This document shows positions 23,383 through 32,344 of a stretch of DNA of 40,607 nt, piece after piece. The stretch is taken from the NCBI GenBank assembly GCA_002747015.1, contig NVXI01000001.1, positions 13,516 to 54,122 on the forward strand, given 5' to 3'. This stretch comes from Zetaproteobacteria bacterium (GTDB lineage: Bacteria; Pseudomonadota; Alphaproteobacteria; Micavibrionales; Micavibrionaceae). Position numbers and translations under genes: made by a program. Within the stretch, counting starts at the first letter, position 1, and each line of letters begins with the position of its first letter. The notes beneath the pieces were generated by a model. It had not been told where the DNA came from. It made no database searches and worked only from the letters and a program-made list of their open reading frames with translations.

Positions 23383-25194
23383 TTATTGATCCAGTTCCTT
23401 ATGAACCACCACAGGACACTGCTCTGCAATTGCATCGGCATCAGGCACGCCAAAAGGCCTACCCCCCATATAAACATGCTTCTTATCTTCATCCGGATCA
23501 AAATCCTCAAATGGATTTACATCTATCACAGGTGCAAAAAGTTCCGACACAATATCACGAGATCTCTGCTGTACATTCTGATCTGTATAAGACTGATTTC
23601 GAAATAACTGCACATGGCAAAGCTCTTTAATAACCTGCCCTACAGGCACATTTACATCAACTTGAACACTATCCTTGAAACGATCACCAGCAGGATCATA
23701 TTCCAAACGAAGAATACCACCTTCAAATTGGTCAATGTAGACCTGTGGTAAACGTAAGGCTTCATTCGTACATAGCTTTGGCTGATACTGTGCATGTACT
23801 ACGACTTTACCATCTGGTTGATTATGCATCACACGCATAATTCCATTTTGAAAAGCATCAATGCGTGTAGATTTATCCAAAAACCCAACAGTCGATGTAA
23901 ACCCACGTTGATGCCCAAAGAGAAGAAGTGAGCGGACATCCTCAGGGCGCAAACCATCTTCAACCTCAGTATGATTATGCATAAGACCGGATTGTTGTGC
24001 ATTTAAAAAAGAGAATTCCTCGGCACTGAAACGCTTCATATCCATTTTAGGAGCAATTTTTTCCGAGCTTAAGTTATTTCTTGTATGTATTTTAAAATAA
24101 TCGGAAGTATCTTCATCAAACGAGTAATCTTCAATATTTACCCTCTTACGTGCCTCTTTTACTTTGTTATAGGTATGTAAAAACCCATGAAAACCACCGT
24201 CAGCCATTTTATGCAAAAACGTATGGCCAACCGTTAATCCAACAGCCGTCGTAACCCCCAAAGCAGGATTTTTTGCAAAAACAGCAGCCGAAACAGCGGC
24301 CGTCGGAAAAACATATTTTTTACTATCATTAATATAATTAAGAAAACCAGCAGCACCAATTTTTGTAAGAAACCCTACACCTTCTCCTGCATAGAGCGGT
24401 TCCTGATCCCATAACCGTGAAGACACCCGCCCCCAATGACTATTAATGGTATCTCTTGCCCCTATATATGATTTTTTCTCTACAACAGACTTAGAAACCT
24501 TAGAAACATCAATGCTAAAAGCACTTCCATTAAAGTTCATCGGAACGAAGTGCCCATCATGCCTTTTCACTGATGCATAGAACTCTGCATCACATTCTTC
24601 CTTAAAATCACTACCATCAGACGTTTGAGTACGATGTAACAAATACGCCGCATAACCATTCGTAAACACCTCGGTAAATTTAACCTCATCCACATCTTTG
24701 CTAATCGAAGGTTCTTGCTTGAAACTAGCAGAAAATTGGCCAAAATGTTTCTTTGCACGTTTACCAAGCTCCAAATCATAATTTTGCAAAGCCTCACGAA
24801 GCTTTAACTTTACTCTGTCGAAATTACTACCATCATCTTTCAAACGATATGCACTAATTATATAGCTCTTAGATAAACCATCTTCTGTCGCGCCAACACC
24901 GCCATCTTCCGTACGTTCTCCTCGTAAATTTACCGCAGTTTTAGAAGCAATTAAGCACAGAGTGTTGGTCTCGTCATGATATGCAACACGCGCAGCACCA
25001 CCATGTGGCGTAATATACGTACCATTATAAATATCCACATCCTGTTGAAGATCTTCCTCAGAAGCATCTCCACCAAGAACATCAAGGTCAACCTGACCCA
25101 TGCACATCATCGGCGCTTCCATAATAAAGCTCGACTTTATGTCCTTGGCATGTTCCAGAAATTCATCATGTAGTTCGGCGTTAAAGGCTCTCAT
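23383..25194 (-). CDS. Large hypothetical protein, 603 aa
   Basis: Not recognised. No signal peptide. Residues 1-290 look like an alpha/beta globular region. About 294-330 is an Ala/Gly/Val-rich hydrophobic stretch (F-P-T-A-A-V-S-A-A-V-F-A-K-N-P-A-L-G-V-T and on) that may insert into a membrane or form a packed helical hairpin. The C-terminal ~270 residues are polar and end in an acidic segment (D-V-N-P-F-E-D-F-D-P-D-E-D). The ribosome binding site is weak. It follows the 954-aa gene on the same strand with a 117-base gap and may be in its operon. The 564-aa protein at 3461 has a comparable central hydrophobic stretch. Confidence 0.8.
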   Translation of the reverse strand: MRAFNAELHDEFLEHAKDIKSSFIMEAPMMCMGQVDLDVLGGDASEEDLQQDVDIYNGTYITPHGGAARVAYHDETNTLCLIASKTAVNLRGERTEDGGVGATEDGLSKSYIISAYRLKDDGSNFDRVKLKLREALQNYDLELGKRAKKHFGQFSASFKQEPSISKDVDEVKFTEVFTNGYAAYLLHRTQTSDGSDFKEECDAEFYASVKRHDGHFVPMNFNGSAFSIDVSKVSKSVVEKKSYIGARDTINSHWGRVSSRLWDQEPLYAGEGVGFLTKIGAAGFLNYINDSKKYVFPTAAVSAAVFAKNPALGVTTAVGLTVGHTFLHKMADGGFHGFLHTYNKVKEARKRVNIEDYSFDEDTSDYFKIHTRNNLSSEKIAPKMDMKRFSAEEFSFLNAQQSGLMHNHTEVEDGLRPEDVRSLLLFGHQRGFTSTVGFLDKSTRIDAFQNGIMRVMHNQPDGKVVVHAQYQPKLCTNEALRLPQVYIDQFEGGILRLEYDPAGDRFKDSVQVDVNVPVGQVIKELCHVQLFRNQSYTDQNVQQRSRDIVSELFAPVIDVNPFEDFDPDEDKKHVYMGGRPFGVPDADAIAEQCPVVVHKELDQ

Positions 25195-25311
25195 TAATCG
25201 ATCCGCATTATATTAAGGACACAAATATTTTATATATTTTTCTAGTGTCTTACACCCCAGTTCACATATATAGCAAACAGTATTATACACATAAAGTAAG
25301 TTCTTATCCAC

Positions 25312-28176
25312 TTACTCTGGCTCACACCCCATCGTTCTATCCCTGTTTTCAAGTGTCTCGTTATAAAGCTGACGAATAGATTTTTCAGGTTCACAAAGGC
25401 CATCCTCCCCAACTTTCCCCATCAACCATGGCAATAAAATATTTTTACTGCGCTCAAACGGGAAAATTGTATATTCACCTTCAGGGCGCTCCGCATCAAA
25501 ATAGATCATTTCTTTTTGCTCTATTTCACCAATAATCTCCAAAGTCTCTCTAGGACATGTCGTTGCATAGACACCATTTTCATCATTTAACTCACCACGC
25601 TTCTCCAACAATGATAACAAGGCATCATGCGGCGCAATTTCACCTGTCGGTAAATCACGAGGTGAATTTTCAATAATCAAATGAAGTCTATCCGCGCCAG
25701 GCACCTTCAATTCTTTAAGCGCAAATACAGCTGCCATTTCCTGTAAACCACCAATTCCACATCCTTGTGCAACTGCAATTTTCTTCATTGATGGATCTTT
25801 CTGAAGCCTTTCCATTTCAAGTAAACGCCATATTCTTATATAAATATCTTGCGAAACGATTCCATATTCTTTCCCCATAAGATGCTCCATCGCTTCAAAT
25901 GGCGCACCTTCTGTTTTCATCGCATTCGGATCCTGCACGCCCATAACATCAACGTCAAACCCTTCACGGCGAAGCTGCAGCCCTGCCCAAACAACGGCAC
26001 CCATAGGGCCAGCCATACCCCATCCACTCATATTATCAAAACCATTCAATCCACAATTAATGGCAAGATTATACGCATTGTTATTATCAACCGGACTTGC
26101 TGACGTTGCTGATTCCAAAAAAACAATAGAGCTACGATCAGTCTCGGGCAGTGACACATTATCAAACTTCGCATAATCCTCATAGACATGCTGATCCAGT
26201 ATTTGTTGTTTGATATATTCAGACGCCTTATCGATATCATCAGAACTATAAAACAAATGTTGAAGGTCCTGCGCCACCATATTCGACCTTTTTAAATGAT
26301 CACATATCACTTCAAAATCTGTACGCTCTGATGTATCAGAATGAAATACCACAGGCATCCCGTTAACGTTGGGGTTGCTCAATTGCTTTTCAACGATGGT
26401 ACTCGCTGGTAGAAATATTAAGTCTGTCCAAAAATTAACATCCTTCTCACCTGAATCCTGAGGAACAAATATAGCCTTCGCATTATAGATCGTACGTCGG
26501 ACATCATCAAATGACCGAACAGGCTTATCTATTGTCCCAAATTTTAATCCATTTTTTTCTAGATCTTTCCTATACTGACCCTCATGTGCACTCGATAAAG
26601 GAACAGGGCAATGAACAACCAAATCCTTTACCTTGTCAAAATCTGCCTTCAAATCAATCTTATTTCTAGGCATACGCACAGCATCAGAAAACCCTGTTAT
26701 AGCTTTGGATATAGCAAGTTTTTCTACCATCCAAGGATCATTAGCATCTTCCATTTGCGCCAAGGTTTCTTCACGATCCATCGGCTTATGAAAATGGCGT
26801 TGTGTTTTGTGCCCATGGTTAACTGAAAGAAGAGGATCTAAATCAATTGAAGAACGCAACATAGTTGTCGCTTTATAGGCATAATACCGAGGATTTTTCA
26901 TATCCTCTTGATGCAACGGCATATACAAAACAACACAATTATCAAGCAAACGCCGATCTGCTTCACGTCCTTGCGTCTCCTTAATCTCCTTAAACGCTTT
27001 ATCACACAGAACATAAGTATCCTCATTCGTACCAATAGATTGGGACCATGGCTTCGTTTCTGCCGCCGGATATTCCGCATATGGGTGGGTCGTAGATTTA
27101 TATGGCGCCAACGTTGATGTATCACGCAAGCCTCTCTCTGCATTACATTCACCACCATCATAATAGATAAGCCCAGCCTCTTCATAAGGGATACTCATTT
27201 TTTCAAGAACATCTAAAACATGAGGGTTCTCCTTTTTATCCTCTGTGGTGGTGAGCGCCTTCGCAAAATTATTCCCTGCAAAGGTCCATTGAAACTCTGG
27301 ATCATGTTCACTTAAACCACCAAGACTATCAGACGTTATTGTTTGCAAGTTAGAGCGATGCGCACGCAACGCCATCCTGATATCCTTTATTTTCTCATCA
27401 CTACTTGTCGCCTGAAATGCCTTTTCATGGATAAGCTGTGGCAATTTCGGCAAAGTTTTACCAGTATCCAGACCGACTTGCGCCAAACGCCCAATTACCG
27501 TTCTTGGCTCATCAACAACAATAATAGACGCATTTCTAGTGTTTTTATCAAAAGCTGTATTTAGGGCATTAACCCCATCTTGCGTATCAAGATCCACCAT
27601 CTTTAAAAAAGGATCAAAACGCCCCGTTGAATTATCAATTATAATACTGCGTTCTGACCGATCATTACCCTCTGCTATGCCACGCAACAATTTCACAATC
27701 TGGGATAACGAAACAACATCTCCCTTTGCATGTAGTAAAATATTGGGAGATCGCTCGAATAATCCTTCATAATCCCGACGGTCACGGAAATGTAAATTTG
27801 CCCCTGCAACGGTAAAGTTACGCACCTGAATTTTAGACGCACGCCCACAAAGCCCTTCATTCGCAAGATGTAAATTTTCATGTAGTGGGTGAACCCGCGT
27901 ATTTGCCTCAAGCAGGATTTTTTCTTCTCCGTCTTTTATTTGCTGCGGTGTGATGTAATACATTTCAGGTCTAGTATCGAGACTGCGCTCTAATGCCTGA
28001 TCGAAATCGTCCGGATAGAAACTATGAATAATATCAATAATGCGTTTATCTTTATCGCGCTCGGGGTCAAGGTATAGCTTCTCCCCATCCAGAATTTTAT
28101 CTAAACATACATCAATATAGGTAAGTTCATCGCGTAACGACGAAAGTCCAGTTATATCACCCATTATACAACCCAT
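25312..28176 (-). CDS. 954-aa protein with LOG/lysine-decarboxylase-like (Rossmann) domains
   Basis: Large cytoplasmic protein without signal or membrane segments. Residues ~684-840 follow the LOG (TIGR00730) plan: strand S-I-V-F-L-E-S-A-T-S-A, nucleotide loop S-G-W-G-M-A-G-P-M-G-A (717-727) where LOG has a GGGxGxMGA loop, then a G-C-G-I-G-G-L-Q-E element (805-813) in place of PGGxGTxxE. An N-terminal stretch, R-D-R-R-D-Y-E-G-L-F...N-I-L-L-H-A-K-G-D-V-V-S-L-S-Q (132-159), repeats the second half of the plan in degenerate form, and residues ~515-615 may be another copy. LOG enzymes release bases from nucleoside monophosphates; since the catalytic Glu/Arg motif is altered, activity here is uncertain. 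ATG 28164 is an alternative start. Confidence 0.65.
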   Translation of the reverse strand: MGCIMGDITGLSSLRDELTYIDVCLDKILDGEKLYLDPERDKDKRIIDIIHSFYPDDFDQALERSLDTRPEMYYITPQQIKDGEEKILLEANTRVHPLHENLHLANEGLCGRASKIQVRNFTVAGANLHFRDRRDYEGLFERSPNILLHAKGDVVSLSQIVKLLRGIAEGNDRSERSIIIDNSTGRFDPFLKMVDLDTQDGVNALNTAFDKNTRNASIIVVDEPRTVIGRLAQVGLDTGKTLPKLPQLIHEKAFQATSSDEKIKDIRMALRAHRSNLQTITSDSLGGLSEHDPEFQWTFAGNNFAKALTTTEDKKENPHVLDVLEKMSIPYEEAGLIYYDGGECNAERGLRDTSTLAPYKSTTHPYAEYPAAETKPWSQSIGTNEDTYVLCDKAFKEIKETQGREADRRLLDNCVVLYMPLHQEDMKNPRYYAYKATTMLRSSIDLDPLLSVNHGHKTQRHFHKPMDREETLAQMEDANDPWMVEKLAISKAITGFSDAVRMPRNKIDLKADFDKVKDLVVHCPVPLSSAHEGQYRKDLEKNGLKFGTIDKPVRSFDDVRRTIYNAKAIFVPQDSGEKDVNFWTDLIFLPASTIVEKQLSNPNVNGMPVVFHSDTSERTDFEVICDHLKRSNMVAQDLQHLFYSSDDIDKASEYIKQQILDQHVYEDYAKFDNVSLPETDRSSIVFLESATSASPVDNNNAYNLAINCGLNGFDNMSGWGMAGPMGAVVWAGLQLRREGFDVDVMGVQDPNAMKTEGAPFEAMEHLMGKEYGIVSQDIYIRIWRLLEMERLQKDPSMKKIAVAQGCGIGGLQEMAAVFALKELKVPGADRLHLIIENSPRDLPTGEIAPHDALLSLLEKRGELNDENGVYATTCPRETLEIIGEIEQKEMIYFDAERPEGEYTIFPFERSKNILLPWLMGKVGEDGLCEPEKSIRQLYNETLENRDRTMGCEPE

Positions 28177-28339
28177 TTTTATTATTAATTATATTACTTT
28201 CTTCTAACATACTTATGTGAATAAATACAAAAAAATAAAACTATTATGATTTGCGCACTATAATAACTTACCTATTTCTAGCTTGGCCTACCCTATCATT
28301 TTACAGTAGACTACCAACTCCTCAAACCTAGGGACAATT

Positions 28340-29776
28340 ATGCCTACACAAAATATAGAGTTCTTTAACCCATTCCTCAGCACAAAGCACAATAAGCATA
28401 TTGCCATTAACGTTGTTACAACAAATAACTTCAACACTTGGCATGATGAACAAGAGGCAGCTCTGCAAGCCTCCATAGCCGAGCAAGGCTTCACAGGTGA
28501 ATCTGGTGAAATTCTGATCTTGCGTGATAAGACAGGCAAAACAAATTTTATTTTTGCAGGTTCAAGTACCGATACATCCTTCTCAGACGGCAGTAAAATA
28601 CACGATGCCATTAAAAGTGCATTTTCTGGTGCAACCCTAAAGGAAATCAGCTTTTCTATCGAAGGCAGTAAACTTGATGTTGAGCAACTGGAGCGCCTTC
28701 ATATCGGATGGTCGTTAGCGATGTATAACTTTTCCTTCTACAAGAAGAACAACAAGAACAAACAGGCCTCACTGGTTATATCCAAAGACTTAGATAAGCA
28801 TCGAATTCAGGCATACACCGAATCTATCTGCTTCATACGTGACCTGGTGAATATACCCGCCAATGATATGGGCCCTGATGAGCTGGAAAGTGCGACAGAG
28901 ATGCTGACAACGCATCACGATGTGAAACTTAACGTCATAAAAGACGAAGATCTTATAAACAAAAACTTCCCAATGATTTATGAGGTTGGTAAAGCCAGCC
29001 CACGTCGGCCGCGCTTACTCGATTTTACATGGGGCAAAGAAAGCCATCCGAAAATTACACTCGTTGGTAAAGGTGTTTGTTTTGATACGGGTGGATTGGA
29101 TATTAAGCCATCAGCCTTCATGTTGACCATGAAAAAAGATATGGGCGGATCGGCACATGTGCTTGGCCTTGCCCATATGATTATGAGCCTGAACTTACCT
29201 ATACGCCTACGTGTTCTTATCCCTGCAGTGGAAAACTCAATTGCAGGGAATGCATATCGCCCATCCGATATTATTAATAGCCGCAAAGGAATAACCGTTG
29301 AAGTCGGCAATACAGACGCGGAAGGTCGCCTTGTTTTGGCCGATACATTGACCTATGCCTCCGAAGAAAAACCGGAATTACTGATCGATTTTGCAACGCT
29401 AACAGGCGCGGCGCGCGTTGCTCTGGGGTATGATATACCCGCAATGTTCAGTAATAACGACGACACCGCACAGGAGATACAAAAACTATCTGCGTGTGCC
29501 TCTGTCGATGATGCAGTATGGCACCTTCCCCTTTGGCAGCCTTATCGCAAAGAATTAGACAGTCCTATCGCAGATATAAGCAGCACAGGCACAGGGCGCG
29601 CAGGCGCAACACACGCCGCGCTCTTCCTTCAAGAATTCATTGATAACAATATTGAATGGATCCACATGGATGTCTTCTCATGGGAGCAAAATGGCAAAGC
29701 AGGCCGCCCCAAGGGTGGCGCGGACACAGGCATGCGCGCAATCTTTACCTTCTTAGAAGAGCGTTACGGTGAATGA
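28340..29776 (+). CDS. pepA: M17 family leucyl aminopeptidase
   Basis: 478 aa. The C-terminal catalytic domain has the two-metal site: Lys244 and Asp249 in G-K-G-V-C-F-D-T-G-G, Asp267 in K-K-D-M-G-G, Asp326 and Glu328 in the M17 signature N-T-D-A-E-G-R-L, where Arg330 is the catalytic arginine. The N-terminal macrodomain-like half is divergent, as in other alphaproteobacterial copies. It cleaves N-terminal residues from peptides in the cytoplasm as a hexamer. The convergent neighbours are a membrane protein and a MurC-like ligase; the last 13 bases overlap the membrane protein gene. The symbol is by family; orthology to E. coli pepA is not certain. Confidence 0.92.
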   Translation: MPTQNIEFFNPFLSTKHNKHIAINVVTTNNFNTWHDEQEAALQASIAEQGFTGESGEILILRDKTGKTNFIFAGSSTDTSFSDGSKIHDAIKSAFSGATLKEISFSIEGSKLDVEQLERLHIGWSLAMYNFSFYKKNNKNKQASLVISKDLDKHRIQAYTESICFIRDLVNIPANDMGPDELESATEMLTTHHDVKLNVIKDEDLINKNFPMIYEVGKASPRRPRLLDFTWGKESHPKITLVGKGVCFDTGGLDIKPSAFMLTMKKDMGGSAHVLGLAHMIMSLNLPIRLRVLIPAVENSIAGNAYRPSDIINSRKGITVEVGNTDAEGRLVLADTLTYASEEKPELLIDFATLTGAARVALGYDIPAMFSNNDDTAQEIQKLSACASVDDAVWHLPLWQPYRKELDSPIADISSTGTGRAGATHAALFLQEFIDNNIEWIHMDVFSWEQNGKAGRPKGGADTGMRAIFTFLEERYGE

Positions 29777-30135
29777 GTCATTACAAAAACGAAAATACCA
29801 AACATTGCGGCATAAAAACCGAAATAGAAAAAACTCGTTAAATAAAAATTAAATTCATCGCGCTTTTTCTTTCTAATCTGTATATTTATTACACTGCAAA
29901 TAAATGAATATACAAAGATGATTAAGCTATGTACTCCTAGATTCTGGGTAAACCCATACATAAATCCATGCATAAATGAATACATGAGGGTTATAAGAGT
30001 AACAACATTCTGCAACCCATAATCTATCATAACGCCTAGTGAATAGAATATAGCGCAGATTGTCCCGACAAGAAAACATGCCAAAAACATTAAAAGAAAA
30101 TAGGATACCCAATCTTTTAAAAACGTAACTAACAT
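29764..30135 (-). CDS. Small integral membrane protein
   Basis: 123 aa with about four hydrophobic segments (roughly 10-35, 40-58, 66-84 and 97-118) and a basic loop R-K-K-K-R-D between the third and fourth. No family recognised. It starts 15 bases after the stop of the MurC-like gene on the same strand, and its 3' end overlaps the convergent aminopeptidase gene by 13 bases. Co-transcription with the ligase is likely. Confidence 0.65.
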   Translation of the reverse strand: MLVTFLKDWVSYFLLMFLACFLVGTICAIFYSLGVMIDYGLQNVVTLITLMYSFMHGFMYGFTQNLGVHSLIIFVYSFICSVINIQIRKKKRDEFNFYLTSFFYFGFYAAMFGIFVFVMTHSP

Positions 30136-30150
30136 TACAAATTATCGCCC

Positions 30151-31548
30151 CTAAAATAACCCAAGAACATCATGTGAGAAAGTGTGCAACGTATCATCAC
30201 GCGCACCCATAATGACAATGCGGTCGCCCTCTTTGGCATTGTTCTTTATAAAGGACGGAATTTCATCACGCGTTGCAAACCAGTGCGCCTGAACATCACA
30301 TGCTTTTAAATCATCAATCAAATGCCTTGCCGTGACGGAACGATCAGTCGTGCCACCTGCATAATAGGCCTCTGGCATCAATAAAATATCATCCACGCCC
30401 AGATAAGTCTTAAATACATCCGCCATCTCTTGCCTCATCAAACGCAAAGGGCGAAAGCCATGTGGTTGAAACATCACAATCAAACGCCCATCAAATGATT
30501 TCAACGTTTGAAGACTTGCCGAAATTTTATCGGGATTATGCGCAAAATCATCAATAACACTGATACCATTTTCCGTACCAATATATTCCATACGACGATG
30601 TATACCCTTAAAGGCTTCAATACCTGCAATAGCTTTGTTCGTATCCAAGCCCATTGCGAAAGACACCGCCAACGCCGCCAATGCGTTTTCCACATTATGC
30701 CGCCCCGGCACATTCAAGGTCACTGGGTAAGCCTTACCATATGCCTGAAAAGAAAAAGATATTCCATACGCACTTGGCACAAGATCAAGTGCCACAAGAT
30801 TGGCAAAATCATCATCAATGCCGTAACTAATTATACGTGATCGCGCATTGATCTCGCACAGGATCTTTACGCGGGGATCATCGTAATTCACAATCACAGC
30901 GGTGCGGGCACGTCCTAAATAATCACCGAATAGCTTCTCCAGCTCCTGCATCGTTTTATGATCCAGTGCAATGTTATTTAACAGCGCAATAGAAGGGTTA
31001 TAATGCGCGATAGAACCATCGCTCTCATCCATTTCAGCGACAAACAGATCATCACGCCCTGTGCGAATACCTGAAAATTTATCCGTCGCGTCGCTTTGGA
31101 AATTACGAATCTCACCACCATTCACCACAGTAGGATCTTCGCCCATTTCCGCAAACATCGTTGCAACCATGCCCGTGACTGTTGACTTACCGCTTGTCCC
31201 TGCAATGGCTATTTTATGCTCTGCCGCATTAAAGCATTCAGCCAAAACCTGCCCACGTGTCAAAATCGAAATACTCAACGCCTTCGCACGCTTTACATCA
31301 GGGATAGTCTCCTCAATCGCAGTAGAAACAACAAGAACGTCAACATCACTTGTAACAGCAGAGCCATCTTGCGGTAATATTTCAATACCAATATCTTGTA
31401 ACGCACGAAATTTATCAGGCGTCTTCCCTTGATCATAAGAACGATCAGAGCCAACAACATTATGCCCAGATTTCTTTAACAAAACGGCAAGCGGCATCAT
31501 GCCACTGCCTCCTATACCGCAAAAACAGTAAGACTTAAGATCGCTCAT
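30151..31548 (-). CDS. MurC-like Mur ligase (UDP-N-acetylmuramate--alanine ligase family)
   Basis: 465 aa with all three Mur ligase domains. The N-terminal UDP-binding loop is C-G-I-G-G-S-G-M; the ATP loop is G-T-S-G-K-S-T (117-123) where MurC has GTHGKTT; A-E-M-D-E-S-D-G-S and N-I-A-L-D-H-K follow; the C-terminal domain has D-D-F-A-H-N-P-D-K-I and M-F-Q-P-H-G-F. In canonical MurC the last two read DYGHHP and FQPHRY. The protein thus belongs to the MurC/Mpl branch but is not a standard MurC; Mpl-like ligation of recycled murein peptide or another substrate is possible. Genes for other murein steps (mraY, murD, murG, ddl) are absent around it. Confidence 0.8.
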   Translation of the reverse strand: MSDLKSYCFCGIGGSGMMPLAVLLKKSGHNVVGSDRSYDQGKTPDKFRALQDIGIEILPQDGSAVTSDVDVLVVSTAIEETIPDVKRAKALSISILTRGQVLAECFNAAEHKIAIAGTSGKSTVTGMVATMFAEMGEDPTVVNGGEIRNFQSDATDKFSGIRTGRDDLFVAEMDESDGSIAHYNPSIALLNNIALDHKTMQELEKLFGDYLGRARTAVIVNYDDPRVKILCEINARSRIISYGIDDDFANLVALDLVPSAYGISFSFQAYGKAYPVTLNVPGRHNVENALAALAVSFAMGLDTNKAIAGIEAFKGIHRRMEYIGTENGISVIDDFAHNPDKISASLQTLKSFDGRLIVMFQPHGFRPLRLMRQEMADVFKTYLGVDDILLMPEAYYAGGTTDRSVTARHLIDDLKACDVQAHWFATRDEIPSFIKNNAKEGDRIVIMGARDDTLHTFSHDVLGLF

Positions 31549-31569
31549 AATTTATAATCCGAATATATA

Positions 31570-32289
31570 TTATTGACCTGGGTAAATGGAGATCGGCTCA
31601 GATACTGCTTCATCCGATGCAACAGGCATATCAGAAGAAACAGCAGCACTCGCGTCAACAGCTCCCCCGTCTGTTAAACCATCCAATACAGATTGTAAAT
31701 TCCCTACACTCTCCTCAGAAACCATCACTTCCGGCTCTGACGTACCCACATCAACAGGAAGCTCTTCCCCCCGACGCAAAATCGGCTGTTCCACTTCATA
31801 CTTATCTGAATTCAATCGTGGCTGTGAAGACTTGAACTCTTCAAGATCGTACTCTTCAGGCTGTTTAATGTCGCTATTATTATGCTGGGGAAGTTTATTA
31901 GGTTGTAACTCAACATTTGAAAAATCAATTGCAATCACAGAAGGATAATGAAAAAGAGAATCTGATGCATAATCCCATGCCATTCCAACAGGCCCTCCCC
32001 AAATCGCATGTTTCGTTATTTTGGCAGGTACAACCATTTCAATGCTTCTATTACCCGGCGCATCACATGCAATTTGCATATCTTTTTCTGACTTCTTTAT
32101 ATTTAAGGTTTGCGGTGGAAAAACCTGATATTTCAGACCATCAACATAAGCAAAACATTTTGCATCCTGCGCATCAGGCGTCAAAAATGTAATATTCTGA
32201 TTGGATGATTCTGAAACATAACCACAACTGGTCACGGCAAGAACACTAAAAAGAGAAAGAAAAGAAAAAGTCTGTTTACAAAAAGTCAT
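31570..32289 (-). CDS. Outer-membrane or periplasmic lipoprotein of unknown function
   Basis: 239 aa. The signal peptide ends in a lipobox A-V-T-S-C, with the lipidated Cys22 followed by Gly-Tyr, favouring outer-membrane sorting. The folded part (about 25-125) has two further cysteines (A-K-C-F, I-A-C-D) and a hydrophobic G-G-P-V-G-M-A-W-D-Y-A stretch; the V-F-P-P-Q-T-L-N-I-K segment is reminiscent of PEGA-type domains. The C-terminal ~110 residues are Glu/Ser/Pro-rich and probably disordered. It lies 21 bases upstream of the MurC-like gene and after clpB on the same strand. Family not recognised. Confidence 0.75.
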   Translation of the reverse strand: MTFCKQTFSFLSLFSVLAVTSCGYVSESSNQNITFLTPDAQDAKCFAYVDGLKYQVFPPQTLNIKKSEKDMQIACDAPGNRSIEMVVPAKITKHAIWGGPVGMAWDYASDSLFHYPSVIAIDFSNVELQPNKLPQHNNSDIKQPEEYDLEEFKSSQPRLNSDKYEVEQPILRRGEELPVDVGTSEPEVMVSEESVGNLQSVLDGLTDGGAVDASAAVSSDMPVASDEAVSEPISIYPGQ

Positions 32290-32344
32290 ACTGAATATCC
32301 CAAAATAAAAATAACACCTTGAGGAGAATACATAATTTTAGACT

